Below, in pieces: positions 1 through 16,863 of a stretch of 64,000 bases of DNA. Source of the stretch: Ahaetulla prasina. Taxonomy: Eukaryota > Chordata > Lepidosauria > Squamata > Colubridae. Under the pieces are notes generated by a model. That model did no database searches. It was not told the DNA's origin and saw only the letters and a list, made by a program, of their open reading frames with translations. Within the stretch, counting starts at the first letter, position 1. Each line of letters starts with the position of its first letter. The translations under genes and the position numbers were made by a program. The stretch lies in assembly GCF_028640845.1 (NCBI RefSeq), contig NC_080540.1, forward strand, positions 164,381,252 through 164,445,251, in the 5' to 3' direction.

Positions 1-257
1 TACATGCTTGATTATTTTAAATAGTTCATGTGTTTCTGAAGAATAAGAAATAGGAGAACTTTATTGTTCAGGCTTGTGCAACATCTGTGACAAACTTCAT
101 TCTGCTCCAGGTCAGCCTGTTAATGATCATTATCCCTACCCAGGGTAGCCAATAAGATTTGTCATTTAATACATCTGGAAGGCAGAAATTCAGGGTTGAA
201 GCTGTCAGATGCTTGACTAGGCGGCTTTTCCCCCTCACTTAGCGTCTGCTACATATT

Positions 258-478
258 GAGGCACCGTGGTTAGAGTGCAGTATTGCAGGCTAATTCTGCT
301 GACTGCCGGTTGCCTGCAGTTTGGCAGTTCAAATCTCACCAGGCTCAAGGTTGACTCAGCCTTCCATCCTTCCGAGGTGGGTAAAATGAGGATCCGGATT
401 GTTGGGGGCATTAGGCTGACTCTATAAACCGCTTAGGGCTGTAAAGCGGTATATAAATCTAAGTGCTACTGCTATTAT
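258..478 (+). mobile_element. tRNA-derived SINE
   Basis: A box GTGGTTAGAGTGCAGTA and B box GGCAGTTCAAATCTCACC, then CCTTCCGAGGTGGGTAAAAT and GGCTGTAAAGCGGTATATAA. It is of the squamate SINE type, not a functional tRNA. Confidence 0.8.
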
Positions 479-938
479 AAGACATCATCCTGTGGCTTGT
501 GATCGTAGCAATATGGTTAGTTAGTGCCTCTGAATTTACTTTTAATTCTTGTGGCCGAATTACAATGCACATAGATACTGTTGCTGCATCCAGCACCTTT
601 TGCACTGGAATAATTCAAACGAAGAACTTGGCAATCATTATGTGACCTTTTAAAATAAACATTGTCTTTCTATGAAATACCAAACAAAACAAAAAACAAA
701 AAAACCCAAAACTTGTGGAGTTGTACTCTGAGCCCCGTAGATAATCTCTGGTGGTAAACCATAAGAATTGAAGAAAATACTATTCAGCTGAAGTAAATGA
801 GATTAAAAGAATTGGGGCAAAGTACATTTTACATATTTAGCTAAAGTTAATGCTGTCAGATTATTTATCTTCCCAAGATTTCTGTTCTCTTTTAAAACTG
901 TCCATCTGCTGTTAACAGACTCAGGCGCCCCGAGACAG
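476..938. other. AT-rich intron, nothing recognised
   Basis: No exon, RNA gene or clear repeat was seen in this part of the ZNF740 intron. Confidence 0.5.
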
Positions 939-1280
939 ATGACCAACCCTCAAGGGAAGGCTGGGTTTCTTTCTGTGGAATTGCCCTATAATACCCAAGA
1001 CAGTGAAATAAATCGTTGGATGGCTGAGCAGATATTTGCTGGAAGCTCCATGTTAATAGTAACAGTTCTTCTTCAGAATGTTGCAATCTTATCCAAAACA
1101 GACCACAAGGGTTTGGGCATTCCTGGAAGTGTATCTCCCGAACAGGAAGTGGATTTTAATGCTCCAAGAAAAAATTGCTTCCTGGCCTGGAAACTCACAG
1201 ACCACTCCACAGTTCTCAGATGCAGAGGAAGAACAGATTGCTTTGCACATGCCTATCATATATTAAGCTTAATGCGATAA
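939..1280 (+). other. Unassigned 113-codon open frame
   Basis: Open from ATG to TAA, but no domain or repeat family was recognised. It overlaps a second open frame on the same strand. It is intronic to ZNF740 by position and is most likely a chance frame or an old repeat remnant. Confidence 0.2.
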
Positions 1281-1587
1281 AGTGGAAGTGGGCAAATATA
1301 TACCCCCGTTTCTAGTCAAAGATCAACCTATTTCCGCCAGGGGTCAAACATCGGATTTTTTTGCATTTTTAACAGCAGAAGATATTAATGAATCTGTAAT
1401 TTAAAAAAAAAAAAAATCCAGGCAGATCTGTTTTATACCGAACAAAGCTAAAGAAGCAAGATGTTATCAATTGTAGAAATTCAAAAGAGTTACATACATG
1501 AGAGAGATGCTTTGTTTTCTTCTGTTGTGTTGTGCAGTTCATTCTGTTGTGGCTTGAAACAGGGAGAGTGGACAGTCTGTAGTGGTA

Positions 1588-1783
1588 GCCCCCCAGCCTT
1601 TTGGGCACCTGGGACCGGTTCGGTGGAGAAAGGTTTTTCATGGACTGGAGGGGGTGCGGTTTCACATGTGGCCTGCATCCCACGGATGGGGCTTTGCTTG
1701 TTTGCGTGGCCCAGTTCTGGCATGCCAGTCCATGGACCAGGGGTTGGGGACCCCTGGTCTATAGAGGAGGCAGAGATACTATA
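1588..1783. mobile_element. hAT-like repeat (GGTTGGGGACCCCTG end)
   Basis: CCCCAGCCTTTTGGGCACCT start, GGACCAGGGGTTGGGGACCC end. The same family lies inverted at 16262-16455. Open frames across it are not genes. Confidence 0.65.
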
Positions 1784-1901
1784 TAAGCACTGATAAATGT
1801 CTTAGCTAAACCTCCTGACAGACCTGCAAGTTAGAAGATATGCCCGGAAGATATGCCCATGTTGCCTCTTTGTTGAGAAGCTGTTCTATGCTTGCTTCCA
1901 G

Positions 1902-7997
<6,096 letters not shown>

Positions 7998-9055
7998 GGT
8001 TGGGCCATAGAAGAGGCTTTTAAGAAGCTGCTGGGAAGTCCACCAGAGGCTCTGGGAGTGGGCTTGTTCACCTGCTTGTGTTTTGTGCCCGAGTTTGCTT
8101 GCTGAGCCTACTCCTGTGGAAGGAGCAGAGCTGAGTGGGCACAGACTTCAACTATGGTCTTGACACTGTAAATACATGGAGGACGAAGCAGGGCTGGCTC
8201 CCAGCCATTGGGAAGCTCACTGCAGTTGTGGATAAACATTGCCGGGGTGCGCTTTCTGTTTCTGTTTTAGTTCGTCTTCTTTTTTTTTCTTTTTTTTCTT
8301 TCTTTTTTTTGAAATTATCACCATTTGCCTCAGGAAAGGCTTTGAAAGCATTGCGGGGGGGCCTTCCGCGAGCCATTCCAACCAGATCCGGTGCTCTCCA
8401 TTAACAGATGATCTGCCAGCTGGCCTGATATTTGGGCTTGCAAAAAAAAAAAAAAGTGGAAGGACAACAGGCAAATATTTTATGAGAAACAGTGATCACC
8501 GCCAGTCAAGCAGTGAACTTTTTTTTGCGGAGCTGATCCTGGCAGGATACTGTGGCCTGGGATCACAGGAGTCTGTCTCATTTACACTAGGCCGTAAGGC
8601 CTACAGGACTTTCCCTCCCCCACCCCCACCCCTTTCCGTGCTATTCCCTTTAACAGTGATTTGTGGTCTCGACTTTCAGGTTTCAAGAAACAAGGGCTGC
8701 AGAAGGTGACAAATGCTCTTGGGTCAACCTAGAAGTCTACCTTAGATGTGTTCCATTTATTGAGATCCAGTTGATATTCAGCTGGCTGGAAGGCTCTGTT
8801 TTCCTCCCGGGAGAGGAAGATAACTTGCGTGTGGTCCCTTCGCTTTCCCTTGTAAATAGCCATCCATTCAGGATGTACCTGTTACATATCTCTTCATGCG
8901 GAATCCAGAGCTTTCTTAGGTGGCAATCCTGTTTTCCTAAATACATGAAAAGCCAGCTCTGGCCCATGGGCACCTATCTCCTAAACTTGATACTGAAGAA
9001 CTGCAGCCTCTGTGGGGGAGGGACTTTGGCCTCTTGATATGTCTCTTGGAATAAA
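7998..9055 (+). other. ZNF740: ZNF740 3' UTR, minimal extent
   Basis: Non-coding sequence follows the stop without an obvious splice site. A canonical AATAAA at 9050-9055 could end the message. Low-complexity T and A tracts occur at about 8278-8312 and 8441-8454. Mammalian ZNF740 has a long 3' UTR, so the message may extend further: another AATAAA lies at 12546-12551 after a T/GT-rich stretch, and others lie between. Confidence 0.55.
9050..9055 (+). terminator. Candidate poly(A) signal for ZNF740
   Basis: This is an AATAAA hexamer about 1.05 kb after the stop codon. It could be a proximal signal, since further hexamers occur downstream (for example 12546). Use of the site cannot be judged from sequence. 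Confidence 0.45.
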
Positions 9056-9559
9056 ATACTGGAGGACTAAAGGTCAGCATTCCCATGCACCATGAATTCT
9101 GATTGCTCCTGGGCTGCTTCGTTGACGTTTGAAAAAGAGGCTTGTTGCCAATATGCAAATTTTTATATGTGCTATTATTTCAATTTTAGTTGCAACAGGC
9201 AGTGGCAAGTTTGCAAGGGGAAAAAAAGGAACCCTCCCAAGTCCTTTGTTCCTCACTGTCGCATTTACCGTGATCTTTCTAGAGGGCAAGTAATAATTTG
9301 TCTGTGAGACTGGAATTTACTTGTTAGGGACAAGCGCCTCCATCTGAACGATAGATACAAATCTCATTTGTGCTTCAAATACATCTCTCCCTGAGTTAAC
9401 TTCTGAGTTCGCCAGAGCACCTTGCTTTAAGCCAGGTTTTAACCAAGGGCTGTGTTGGTGGAGAAATGGTGGTCTTTGTTTGGTCGAGCTGGAGAGGTTC
9501 GTTCTTGAGGGCCTGCATTTCAGCCTATGCAACTAGAAAAGTTTTATAATCAGAGATGG

Positions 9560-9690
9560 GATACTTTAGATGAGCGTTTTTCAAACTTGACAACTTCAAA
9601 AGGTGTGAGCTTAACTCCCAGATGTGTGGCTGGGAAATTCTGGGAGCTGATCTTAAAAATTCCCAAATTTGAAAAACCTCTGCTTTAGTT
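9560..9690. mobile_element. Hairpin MITE, degraded
   Basis: GCGTTTTTCAAACTTGACAA and AATTTGAAAAACCTCTGC form inverted arms, inside the possible long 3' UTR of ZNF740. Confidence 0.6.
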
Positions 9691-10454
9691 CAAGATTGCT
9701 CCCCCACTCCCCACAACCATTTAAGAGGTTTCAATGTATTAGCAAAAGGCATTGTTCTTTTGATCATCTTTCTTCTTGCTGCCTGTCATGGGAGTTGTAG
9801 TCCAACAAATCTGAATTACATTAGCTTGGGGAATGTTACTATAGAGGAGATCATATTTTTTTTAAAATAAAAGAGCTCTTTAATTTCCTTCCCTCTGTTC
9901 ATCAGAAGACGCAAGTTTATTCCCAGCCTTGTTACATTTCTAAAATTAACACCAATTTCTAGTCTGCAGTTTATGGGAATGATTAGAACACCCCAAACTC
10001 TTGGAGGTCTGTTGCAATTTTTAGTGGGGCTGATAAAAATTAAAATGGCTACTCTTTAGAAAGATCATATGTCTTTCAGTTTACTGAGGACTGTTTTTCC
10101 CCAAAAGGAAATAAAATAATTGCTGTAGGAAGAAGCTTGAGGAAATGTAGATATTTGGGGGTGAGGGAGGGAAGGGAAAGGAAATGTAACTGTTTCAGGG
10201 GGAAATAGCAATGTGCTCAGGTGGGAAAAGAAAACTTGCTTGAGTAGAAGAAATCTCTTTATCAAGTACTAGATGTTTTTCTGTCCTTCCGGTCTTAATC
10301 TAATAATTGAGACATGGCACTACAAAGCATATTCACAGTTGCCTAGTATTTCCCCAAGAGGTAAGGTGAATCTCTTGAATGAACTGCCTCATACTGCCGG
10401 ATCCTTTATGTGCCAAGCAGAGTAATTACTCAATGCTGTTTTGATTCCTTCAGG

Positions 10455-10589
10455 CAGGGGTCTCAAACTGGTGGCCTGCGGGCCGGATGCATCACATGCT
10501 GGCTACGCCCATCCCAGCTCCACGAATGGGAAAAAATGTCACAAAACGTCACGTGATAGCAATGTGATGCGGTGAGTTTGACACCCATG
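10455..10589. mobile_element. hAT-like repeat
   Basis: CAGGGGTCTCAAACTGGTGG start and GAGTTTGACACCCATG end are imperfect inverted termini of a Charlie-like type. Confidence 0.65.
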
Positions 10590-10597
10590 CTCTAAAG

Positions 10598-10718
10598 CAG
10601 GGGTCTCCAATCTTGGCGACTTTAAACTTGGAGGACTTCAATTCCCAGCAAAGCTGGCTGAGAAATTCTGAGAGTTGAAGTCCATCAGGCTTAAAGTTAC
10701 CAAGGTTGAAGACCTCTG
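10598..10718. mobile_element. hAT-type hairpin MITE
   Basis: 121 bp, same family; duplication CTCTAAAG/CTCTAAAA. It abuts another hAT-like repeat (10455-10589, CAGGGGTCTCAAACTGG). Confidence 0.85.
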
Positions 10719-10726
10719 CTCTAAAA

Positions 10727-12545
10727 AATGTGCAGCTTTAGGAGCACAGGGATGTGTTTTGCTTAGGCTCTGCATCTTGCTAGAGTGCTGCCATAGGGAC
10801 TCGGGAGGCTAATGAATACCATGTACTCTGGGAGAGGAATTCTATAAGCTGCTGCACACTCTATACCAGCGCAGTCATTTACCAATAACCTAGATAGGCT
10901 ATTAATTGGTGTCTGCCAATTTTGTTGTCCAGCTCTTTCTTCCTGCTCAGGAGTGAAGGAAGACGAATGTTAACCTCAAAAAACAAGTTGCATGTGACTT
11001 TAATTGCTGAATTTTGCTCAGAAGTGGACTATAGTATAGTGTTGTAAGAACAGGATGGGGGAGAAGGCAGAAAGAGCAACCATAACAATTCAGTGATTAA
11101 TAATTGGACAAAATAATAGGGTTCAAGCATTTTTTTTATTGTTAAATAATCGCCTGCAGGCAGTATGTTAGCAAAATGGGGGGGGGGGATGATAGTTTTC
11201 TGTGGGAGAAGGTTTTATTTAAACAAATCGCTTGGCCCACCCCAGTAAAAGCAATAGCATCTATTAACTGCTGCTGGTTCACCCCAACTAGAAATTTTAT
11301 GCCATGAGTAATTTTTGCACTAAGATCTTTGCATTTATTTTTCTTGACTGAGATGAAATTGAAAGGAAGTGAAACTTGTCTGGAAGTTTCACTGATTGCC
11401 ACTCTTTAAAGTGCAAGGGACCAAAACCATTTCAGAATGTAATTTGTTTTGTTCAAATAAAATTATGCAGAGGCAGTGAGGTGAAAAGAGGACTAATTTG
11501 CTGAAGGTTCAAGAAGAAAGTGAGACTTAGCTTTTAGGTAAAAACAATGTACTGTTTTAAAATATTCAGTGTTTTAAAATATTCAGTAGCCGAACAATGG
11601 ATGGGATTGCAGCAAGGAGTTGGATGAATTGGATGGCTTGGCAATTCCAGGTAGCAGCAGACTGGAAAATGGGTTTTGCATAAACACAGAAGTGTGCTTC
11701 CTTTGCAGGAATATAGAGATACACAATTTTACCAACACTATCTATGGTAATGTCTCTCCTGGAGATAGTCTTTAGAGAGTATGTGCAACAATTTTTACCT
11801 GTATCTTTGTCCAACCTGAATATATTGTTTATACATGTGACTCACAGGAGGTTTTCAAGTCTGTAATTCTGACAGATACGGTCTTGTGTGTGTGGAACAT
11901 GGCAGTGTATGCAAGCCAACCTGTGTGACAGTCAGGTGGACTGGAATCTTCGTGTACCCGAGGAGTGCCTGTATTTGTGTTGCCCTAAAGGGCAGCCAGG
12001 GGCACATTTTTGAAGGAGCTTTATTTCTTACTTCCTTTCCTCCATGGAAATAAGAAATCCCGTTTTGACAATGGATGCCATTGGGAGCTGTTGCTATTCC
12101 CATTCCTTTTCTGGGTGCTGGTAGCAGAAGGACAAATTGTGCTTGTCACATGGATCGGGTGCCTTAAGGTGCTTTCCGATGTGGTGCTGCTGGTCTTAAT
12201 TTAGGAGTTTGTTCCAGTAGAAAGAAAATGTAAAGGATCTTTTCTTGCAGTTCATATTTGGCTTTTACATAGACCTCCTGAAAGGAAAACAATCTAGCAC
12301 TTCAGCCTGACCAGATAGCCTCTGGACTTAATGTGAAGGTCCAATAGCTTTTTCTAAGATAATTTATTTTCCTTCCCTTTAACTCACCGATTTTGCAGGG
12401 AAGGGAATTGGGGCAGGGGTGTGTTACCCAAGGACAGGATCACTTTTAAATTGTAGTTTTTATAAGATGCTATAAACTTGTATCTTTTTACCATTACAGT
12501 GTGGTGTCTTTTCCTTTTTGTGTGTGTGTTCTATTTCAGTAATTG
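10727..12545. other. Possible long 3' UTR or intergenic sequence
   Basis: No coding exon seen on either strand. Several AATAAA hexamers occur (for example near 11456). Confidence 0.4.
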
Positions 12546-12551
12546 GAATAA
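12546..12551 (+). terminator. Alternative distal poly(A) signal
   Basis: AATAAA lies about 4.5 kb after the ZNF740 stop, preceded by a run that looks unlike the surrounding repeats. If the UTR is as long as in mammals this could be the distal end, but the interval contains MITE insertions. Confidence 0.3.
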
Positions 12552-13464
12552 ACTCGGCTTGCTTTCCCTCCCAAGCCTTAGCTTCACTGCTTCTCCATAC
12601 CATTAACTTGGGTGTTACATATTCTTTGACCAGCTTGTTTTATTGTGCCACATACTTGGATGAAGGACCTGCAGTGGAACACAGGCACAGAGAAGATGGC
12701 ACAAAACTGCCTTCACAAGATTCAAATGTTCTTTCAGTTTTCTGAAGTTGCATTCCAGTGGTGGACCAGGTCATAGCCAGAGTGATAGGGCTGACTTTAA
12801 AAGATAATTAAGTTGCTGATCCATACTGACCATAACTCTGTCAACGGCTGGTAAGTGTATCTGAGCTTTCAGGTAGAAATCCCTCAGTTATAGATCTAGG
12901 AGAGTATGCCTTCCTAATAAAAAAAGGGGGGAAAATATACTTACCGGGTTCACATGTACCATATGTGTAGCAGCTTGCCATGATGGCTGCTCAGAATATC
13001 ACTAGGTGTGCTGTGAGAAAGAGGTAGGTTTTATGTTGACTATGCCCAGATCAGCGGTGATGCTGGAAGCTAAACGTCTGATTCCTAAACTTCCAGGTTG
13101 TTGGTTCCAGAAATACCCAATTTCCAACCTTCTGCATATTGGTGGACTACAGAAACTTTAAACCACCTAACTTCATTGGAAGGAAGGGGTGTTTGCTCCT
13201 GTTGGACATTTTACTTTGGCTGAATTAATGCTTTCTGCCCACCATTAAGACAACGCTAAATTAATCCAATGTGAAATTGGATTGCTGGAAGAATACAAGG
13301 AGAAACCCAATGCTAAAAGATGCAGCTTTACCAGGGTTATGAATCTGAAGGCACACTGGCTACTCGTATACAATAGCAGAATGGGCAGCAGACAAGATTG
13401 ATTGTGGGCCCAAAGCTTGAAATTATCTCTATTTTATTTACTTTTTTATTAACCTGTTCCCCAC
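12552..13464. other. Convergent intergenic region, nothing recognised
   Basis: Searched on the minus strand for an NPxY-coding exon without success. Confidence 0.4.
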
Positions 13465-13588
13465 CCCCAAATAAGATATCCCCTGATAAGCCCAATCGGG
13501 CTTTTGAGCGCATAGCAATTAGGCCAAGCGCTTATTTCAGGGTTCAGAAAAATATAAGGGTCTTATTTTCGGGAAAACATGGTAGATG
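13465..13588. mobile_element. MITE of the same family, short
   Basis: CCCCCAAATAAGATATCCCC and GGTCTTATTTTCGGGAAAAC at the two ends. Confidence 0.6.
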
Positions 13589-13599
13589 TTTTTATCCTG

Positions 13600-13800
13600 C
13601 CTTTTATTTATGGTTACCTGTGGGTGAATAGCTAATACTTCCCCCTATGTTCCTTACAACAGCAACTCTGTGAGGTAGTTGAACTGAGAGAGAGTGACTG
13701 GCCCAAAGTCCTTCAGCTGGTTTTCATGCCTAAGACAGGACTAGAACTCATGGTCTCCTGGTTTCTAGGCCAACACCTTCACCACTACACCAAATGAGTA
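13600..13800 (-). mobile_element. tRNA-derived SINE (second family), reverse
   Basis: On the minus strand: GGTGTAGTGGTGAAGGTGTT (A box), GAGTTCTAGTCCTG (B box), then GCCAGTCACTCTCTCTCAG. Fragments of the same family lie at 30170-30305 and 56690-56825. Confidence 0.72.
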
Positions 13801-14461
13801 CTCTATGACTTCGTCTCAATAAGTGGCAGTGTTTTAATATTTTGTGGCTGTTGTTGACACCACCAATAGAGCCAATGACAGCTTAAAGTTATTTTATCTG
13901 TGGACTGGCGGTGAAATGAAAACTACACCACAGGGACCCATCAGAAAGAAATTTTCAGGGCAAGTTTGTGCCATGGGTAGTGCAAGTGAGGAATGACCCT
14001 TATTAACAGTACAGGAGATAGTGGCAGCCCATCTGCAAATCAATGTGGGGGAGCCATTTAGAGGAGGTTCATCAGAAAGTGAGGCATATACAAAAGATGT
14101 GAGGTTTTGCTCAAGGTGAACATTAATTTTATGCGTAATGTTGATAAACAGCTGCAGCATTTCAGGGCCCTGATCAACATGTTACGTGTTTCCAAGCACA
14201 AAACACACTATGCCAAGTAAAAGCACAGTACAATAAAGGTTTTATTTGTTGACCACTTTGAGAGTTTGCCAGACATGTTGATTCATTATTTCAAACCCAT
14301 TTGAGATTGAGCTGGTGATGTAGGTCAAACTACATCTAGGGCTTGCTCAGGGGAAAATTCTCATGCAGGTGTCTCTCCTCCAAAGTCATACAGTATCTTC
14401 AGCTGTTGGCACAGTATTGTCAAGTTGTGTTTGCAATGTTTTCATAACCATTGTACTGAGG

Positions 14462-15570
14462 GTTGATGACTGTTGTGGTAATAATAATAAAAAAGGACCA
14501 ATTAGAGAACACCCACAGAACCATCAATAACATTTTTAAAGGAATCCAGTTTACTAGAGAAGAAGAAAACAACTCGCTACACTTCCTGGACATCCTGATC
14601 CATCCTGAACAGCAGAGAGCACAATGGCAAACTAGAAACGCAAGTCTACAGGAGAACCACTCATATTAGCTAGGTGCTCTACTACTAAAGCAATAACCCA
14701 ACCTCCCACAAGAGAAGTTGTGTAAGGACTTTTATTTATTTAAACGACCTTATTTAAACAAGCCCAATCACACCGCAGTAACCCAGAACAGAAGGAGGAG
14801 ATGGAGCATCTATACAACTCATTCCAACAAAATGGATACTCATGCAACTTTATCGAAAAGTCCCTGACCACTCGACCCAATACAGCACAACCAACACAAA
14901 CCCTAAAAAAATTACACTGCCATACATCAAGAATATCTGAAAAACCACAAATAGACTACTACAACCACATGGAATCAGCGCAGTACACAAGCCAACTAAA
15001 GCCCTTCAAAACATCCTAAGCAAACCAAAAGACCCAGCAATCCCAGAAGGAAAAACGAGTCATCTACAACACACAATGTAAGAATTGCAACAACCACTAT
15101 GTAGGACAAACAGGCAGAAGACTGGCAGAACGCATCCATGAACACCAACTGGCAGTCAGAAGACATGATAAAAACGCTTGAATATCACAATATGTAGATA
15201 GATTTAACCATAGTTTCAATTGGGAAAATGTGATAGTCCTAGATCAGGCCAAGTCCAAAAATGCCAGGGAATTTCTAGAAGCCCAGCACTCTAACAAATC
15301 AGCCATCAATAGACACATAGGCATTAACAACTTCTATAGACTATGCAAAAGAATCAACCAGCCCAAAAGAGAAAAAAGACTCCAGCACCTCTCCACCAGT
15401 AATCAGCACTCAGATCAGCATAGATTAACTCCACGGTCAGCTTCTCCCTCTGCAAGTGAGGTCATCTTTGAAAAGGCCCGTTCCCTACTTCCCCAGAACT
15501 CACTCAGAAGCTATCTCAGAAAGGAGGATTCATACGTTTTTTTTTATGCTATGTTGGTGTGACACACTGA
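14462..15570 (+). mobile_element. Penelope-like element, degenerate
   Basis: A reverse-transcriptase C-terminal stretch (FTREEENNSLHFLDILI) is followed by a GIY-YIG endonuclease region at about 15055-15270, with CKNCNNHYVGQTGRRLAERI and then WENVIVLDQAKSKNAREF. Stops and frame changes interrupt it. The combination of RT plus GIY-YIG is characteristic of Penelope-like elements. Confidence 0.72.
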
Positions 15571-15639
15571 ACCACATACTAGCTAATCTACATCTAGAAA
15601 TTAGGATTCAGTAAACTGCAAATAGCAATTTGCCTCTAG

Positions 15640-15810
15640 AAGTAACAACTTGCTTCCAGACATTGTGAACGCTCCAACACTGGAAGTTTTTAAGAAGAGA
15701 TTGGACAATCATTTATCTGAAATGCTATAGGGTTTCCTGCCTAAGCAGGAGATTGGACTAGAAGATCTCCAAAGTCCTCTCCAACTCTCCTCTCCTCCCC
15801 TCCCCTCCTC
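15640..15810 (+). mobile_element. L2/CR1-like LINE 3' end
   Basis: Shares the terminal block of 34850-34985 (GCTCCAACACTGGAAGTTTT, TTTCCTGCCTAAGCAGG, CTAGAAGATCTCC). It ends in a CTCTCC-rich tail. Confidence 0.65.
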
Positions 15811-16207
15811 TTCATTACCTTCAGAGCGGGATTGACAGAGAGAAAGTGTCAATTCCTAGAAAAGCAAGAGTTGTCTGTGTGCTTTTGTGCAAAAGATCTT
15901 GATAGTTTGTGCTTGAGTTAACTGAATTGCATTAAAAGGCCTTGAGGCACCCAAGCTAAATTTATCTCAGATAGACTCGGTTGCTTTGTTAAAGCTATGG
16001 CCATCCGTGTAAAGCTGAGTGGAGCTTGGGGCCGTATAAGTCCTGATTATACAAACGAGCAGAGGAGAACTATAGTCCAACTGTCAGGAGGATGCCATGC
16101 TGCTCATGTCCTCAATGGTAGGTAGAAAAACAGCACTTCTCCAGTGCTTGTTCTATGGTTAAGAACAAGCAACAAAATGCCCCTCCTCGTATGCTTGCTT
16201 GAGATAA

Positions 16208-16209
16208 AG

Positions 16210-16255
<46 letters not shown>
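16208..16255. repeat. (TATC)n microsatellite
   Basis: About twelve TATC units between an unassigned stretch and a hAT-like repeat. Confidence 0.95.
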
Positions 16256-16261
16256 ATCCCA

Positions 16262-16455
16262 TGTCAGGGATCTTCAACCCCTGGTCCATGGACCAGCACC
16301 CGACAATTGCATGCCAGTAACTGGTCCACATAAAAAAGTGAAGCCCCACCTGCGGGATGCAGGCAGCATATGTAATCATGCCCCGCCCCTCATTCCATGG
16401 AAAAACCTCTCTCCATGGAACCGGTCCCTGGTGCCCAAAAGGTTGGGAGCTCCAT
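16262..16455. mobile_element. hAT-like repeat
   Basis: CAGGGATCTTCAACCCCTGG to GGTGCCCAAAAGGTTGGGAG, the reverse of 1588-1783. It lies about 240 bp beyond the ITGB7 transmembrane exon. Confidence 0.65.
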
Positions 16456-16693
16456 CCCTATACTATTTCAGACCTCTAGTGATGAAGCACCCACAACTTC
16501 TGAAAGCAAGTTGTCCCACTGGCTGTATGCAATGTGCGAATAATATACACATTTTACATTTTCCAGGAGGAAGAGGTCTGTCCTTCATATTTTCTGCAGG
16601 TGTTTCCCAAGGTGCAAAAAAGCCTAGTGATGGGTCAGGTTTGTCTCTCTCAGGATGGCCTTGCAAGTTGAAGATGCTTCGAAGGGCACTGAC

Positions 16694-16863
16694 CTGAGGC
16701 CGCATGGCACTTTTTCGTTCTTTTTCAAGGCATCTGAACTTTCTCCGGTCACAGATCTCCACAATGCCACGGGGCACGGCAATGAGAAACACCCCTATGC
16801 TCACCACAGTCAGCGCACTCATTAACGCTGGCATCAGGTTCGGCTGCCTGGTGGAATCTGGCA
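16694..16863 (-). CDS. ITGB7: ITGB7 exon: transmembrane helix and membrane-proximal tail
   Basis: The acceptor is at 16865-16864 and a donor GTCAGT begins at 16693. A hydrophobic segment (about residues 652-672) is followed by [19 protein letters not shown], matching the membrane-proximal VEIYDRREY motif of beta-7. The reading frame also stays open beyond the donor to about 16463, but that extension has no integrin similarity. The exon with the NPxY motifs that bind talin and kindlin was not found between here and ZNF740. Confidence 0.88.

Noticed and set aside
8135..8709. Plus-strand open frames after the ZNF740 stop
   Set aside because: They cross homopolymer runs in the 3' UTR and have no similarity to known proteins.
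16463..16693. Extension of the ITGB7 tail past 16694 as coding
   Set aside because: The frame is open but the peptide has no integrin similarity and a usable GTCAGT donor lies at the exon end; kept only as a question in the findings.
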